A stretch of 41,812 nucleotides of DNA from Luteolibacter sp. (GTDB lineage Bacteria; Verrucomicrobiota; Verrucomicrobiia; Verrucomicrobiales; Akkermansiaceae). This document shows, in pieces, positions 41,608-41,812 of this stretch. The notes beneath the pieces were generated by a model. That model made no database searches, had not been told where the DNA came from, and was given only the letters and a program-made list of their open reading frames with translations. Where the stretch lies: contig JAJTHK010000040.1 of NCBI GenBank assembly GCA_021298895.1, forward strand, positions 1 to 41,812. The letters are read 5' to 3'. The first letter of the stretch is position 1. Every line of letters begins with the position of its first letter. A program made the translations under genes and the position numbers.

Positions 41608-41812
41608 TCAAGCTGCTGATTTTTGGTGGTTTGTTGTGTTTGTAATTTGATTTTGTGCTGTGAGAGTGAGATAGGCTTTGCCGGTTTCCCATTCCTCTGA
41701 AGTTTCCATTAGGATGGCTGTGACAAGGCGAAGAACTGATTTTTCGTTCGGAAATAGACCAGCGACACGTGTGCGTCGTTTGATCTGGCGATTGAGATTC
41801 TCACACATGTTA
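41608..41812 (-). mobile_element. IS256-family transposase, C-terminal end (element continues beyond the window)
   Basis: ENLNRQIKRRTRVAGLFPNEKSVLRLVTAILMETSEEWETGKAYLTL matches the conserved C-terminus of IS256/Mutator transposases. Confidence 0.88.

Overview
The window comes from a verrucomicrobial-type chromosome. Taxonomy is inferred from a Verru_Chthon cassette-A-like protein, an SHD1-domain secreted protein and the overall gene style. It opens with the 3' end of a tRNA-Trp and the canonical secE-nusG-rplK-rplA-rplJ-rplL-rpoB-rpoC cluster. After that comes mixed housekeeping content: an M20 peptidase, a TrhO rhodanese fused to an RluA-type pseudouridine synthase, tilS, fur, ruvB, truncated hemoglobin, prfA, a VapBC-like pair, rlmI, a TetR regulator, rpmE2, hisF, an AsmA-like protein, a ThuA-like protein, an M29-like aminopeptidase, an RRM protein and mdh. 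The right end is an accessory zone with an apparently 5'-truncated Verru_Chthon-A-like ORF, secreted hypotheticals and an IS256-family transposase cut by the window edge. The most unusual signals are: (1) a family of strictly 7-bp-periodic intergenic arrays, including a 157-bp phase-locked array that switches motif from GTTCKTN to TTTGAAA, long hairpins made of heptads, and arrays whose first bases supply stop codons; (2) several short REP-like palindromes hugging start and stop codons; (3) a TrhO-RluA fusion translationally coupled to tilS; (4) a degenerate SGNH/CE6-like domain fused to an amidohydrolase; (5) C-terminal QTxLF peptides on both RuvB and a TetR protein, resembling beta-clamp-binding motifs; (6) a 35-nt perfect palindrome over the vapBC-like promoter; (7) a candidate three-way-junction RNA between rplJ and rplL. 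No CRISPR array or prophage was seen.
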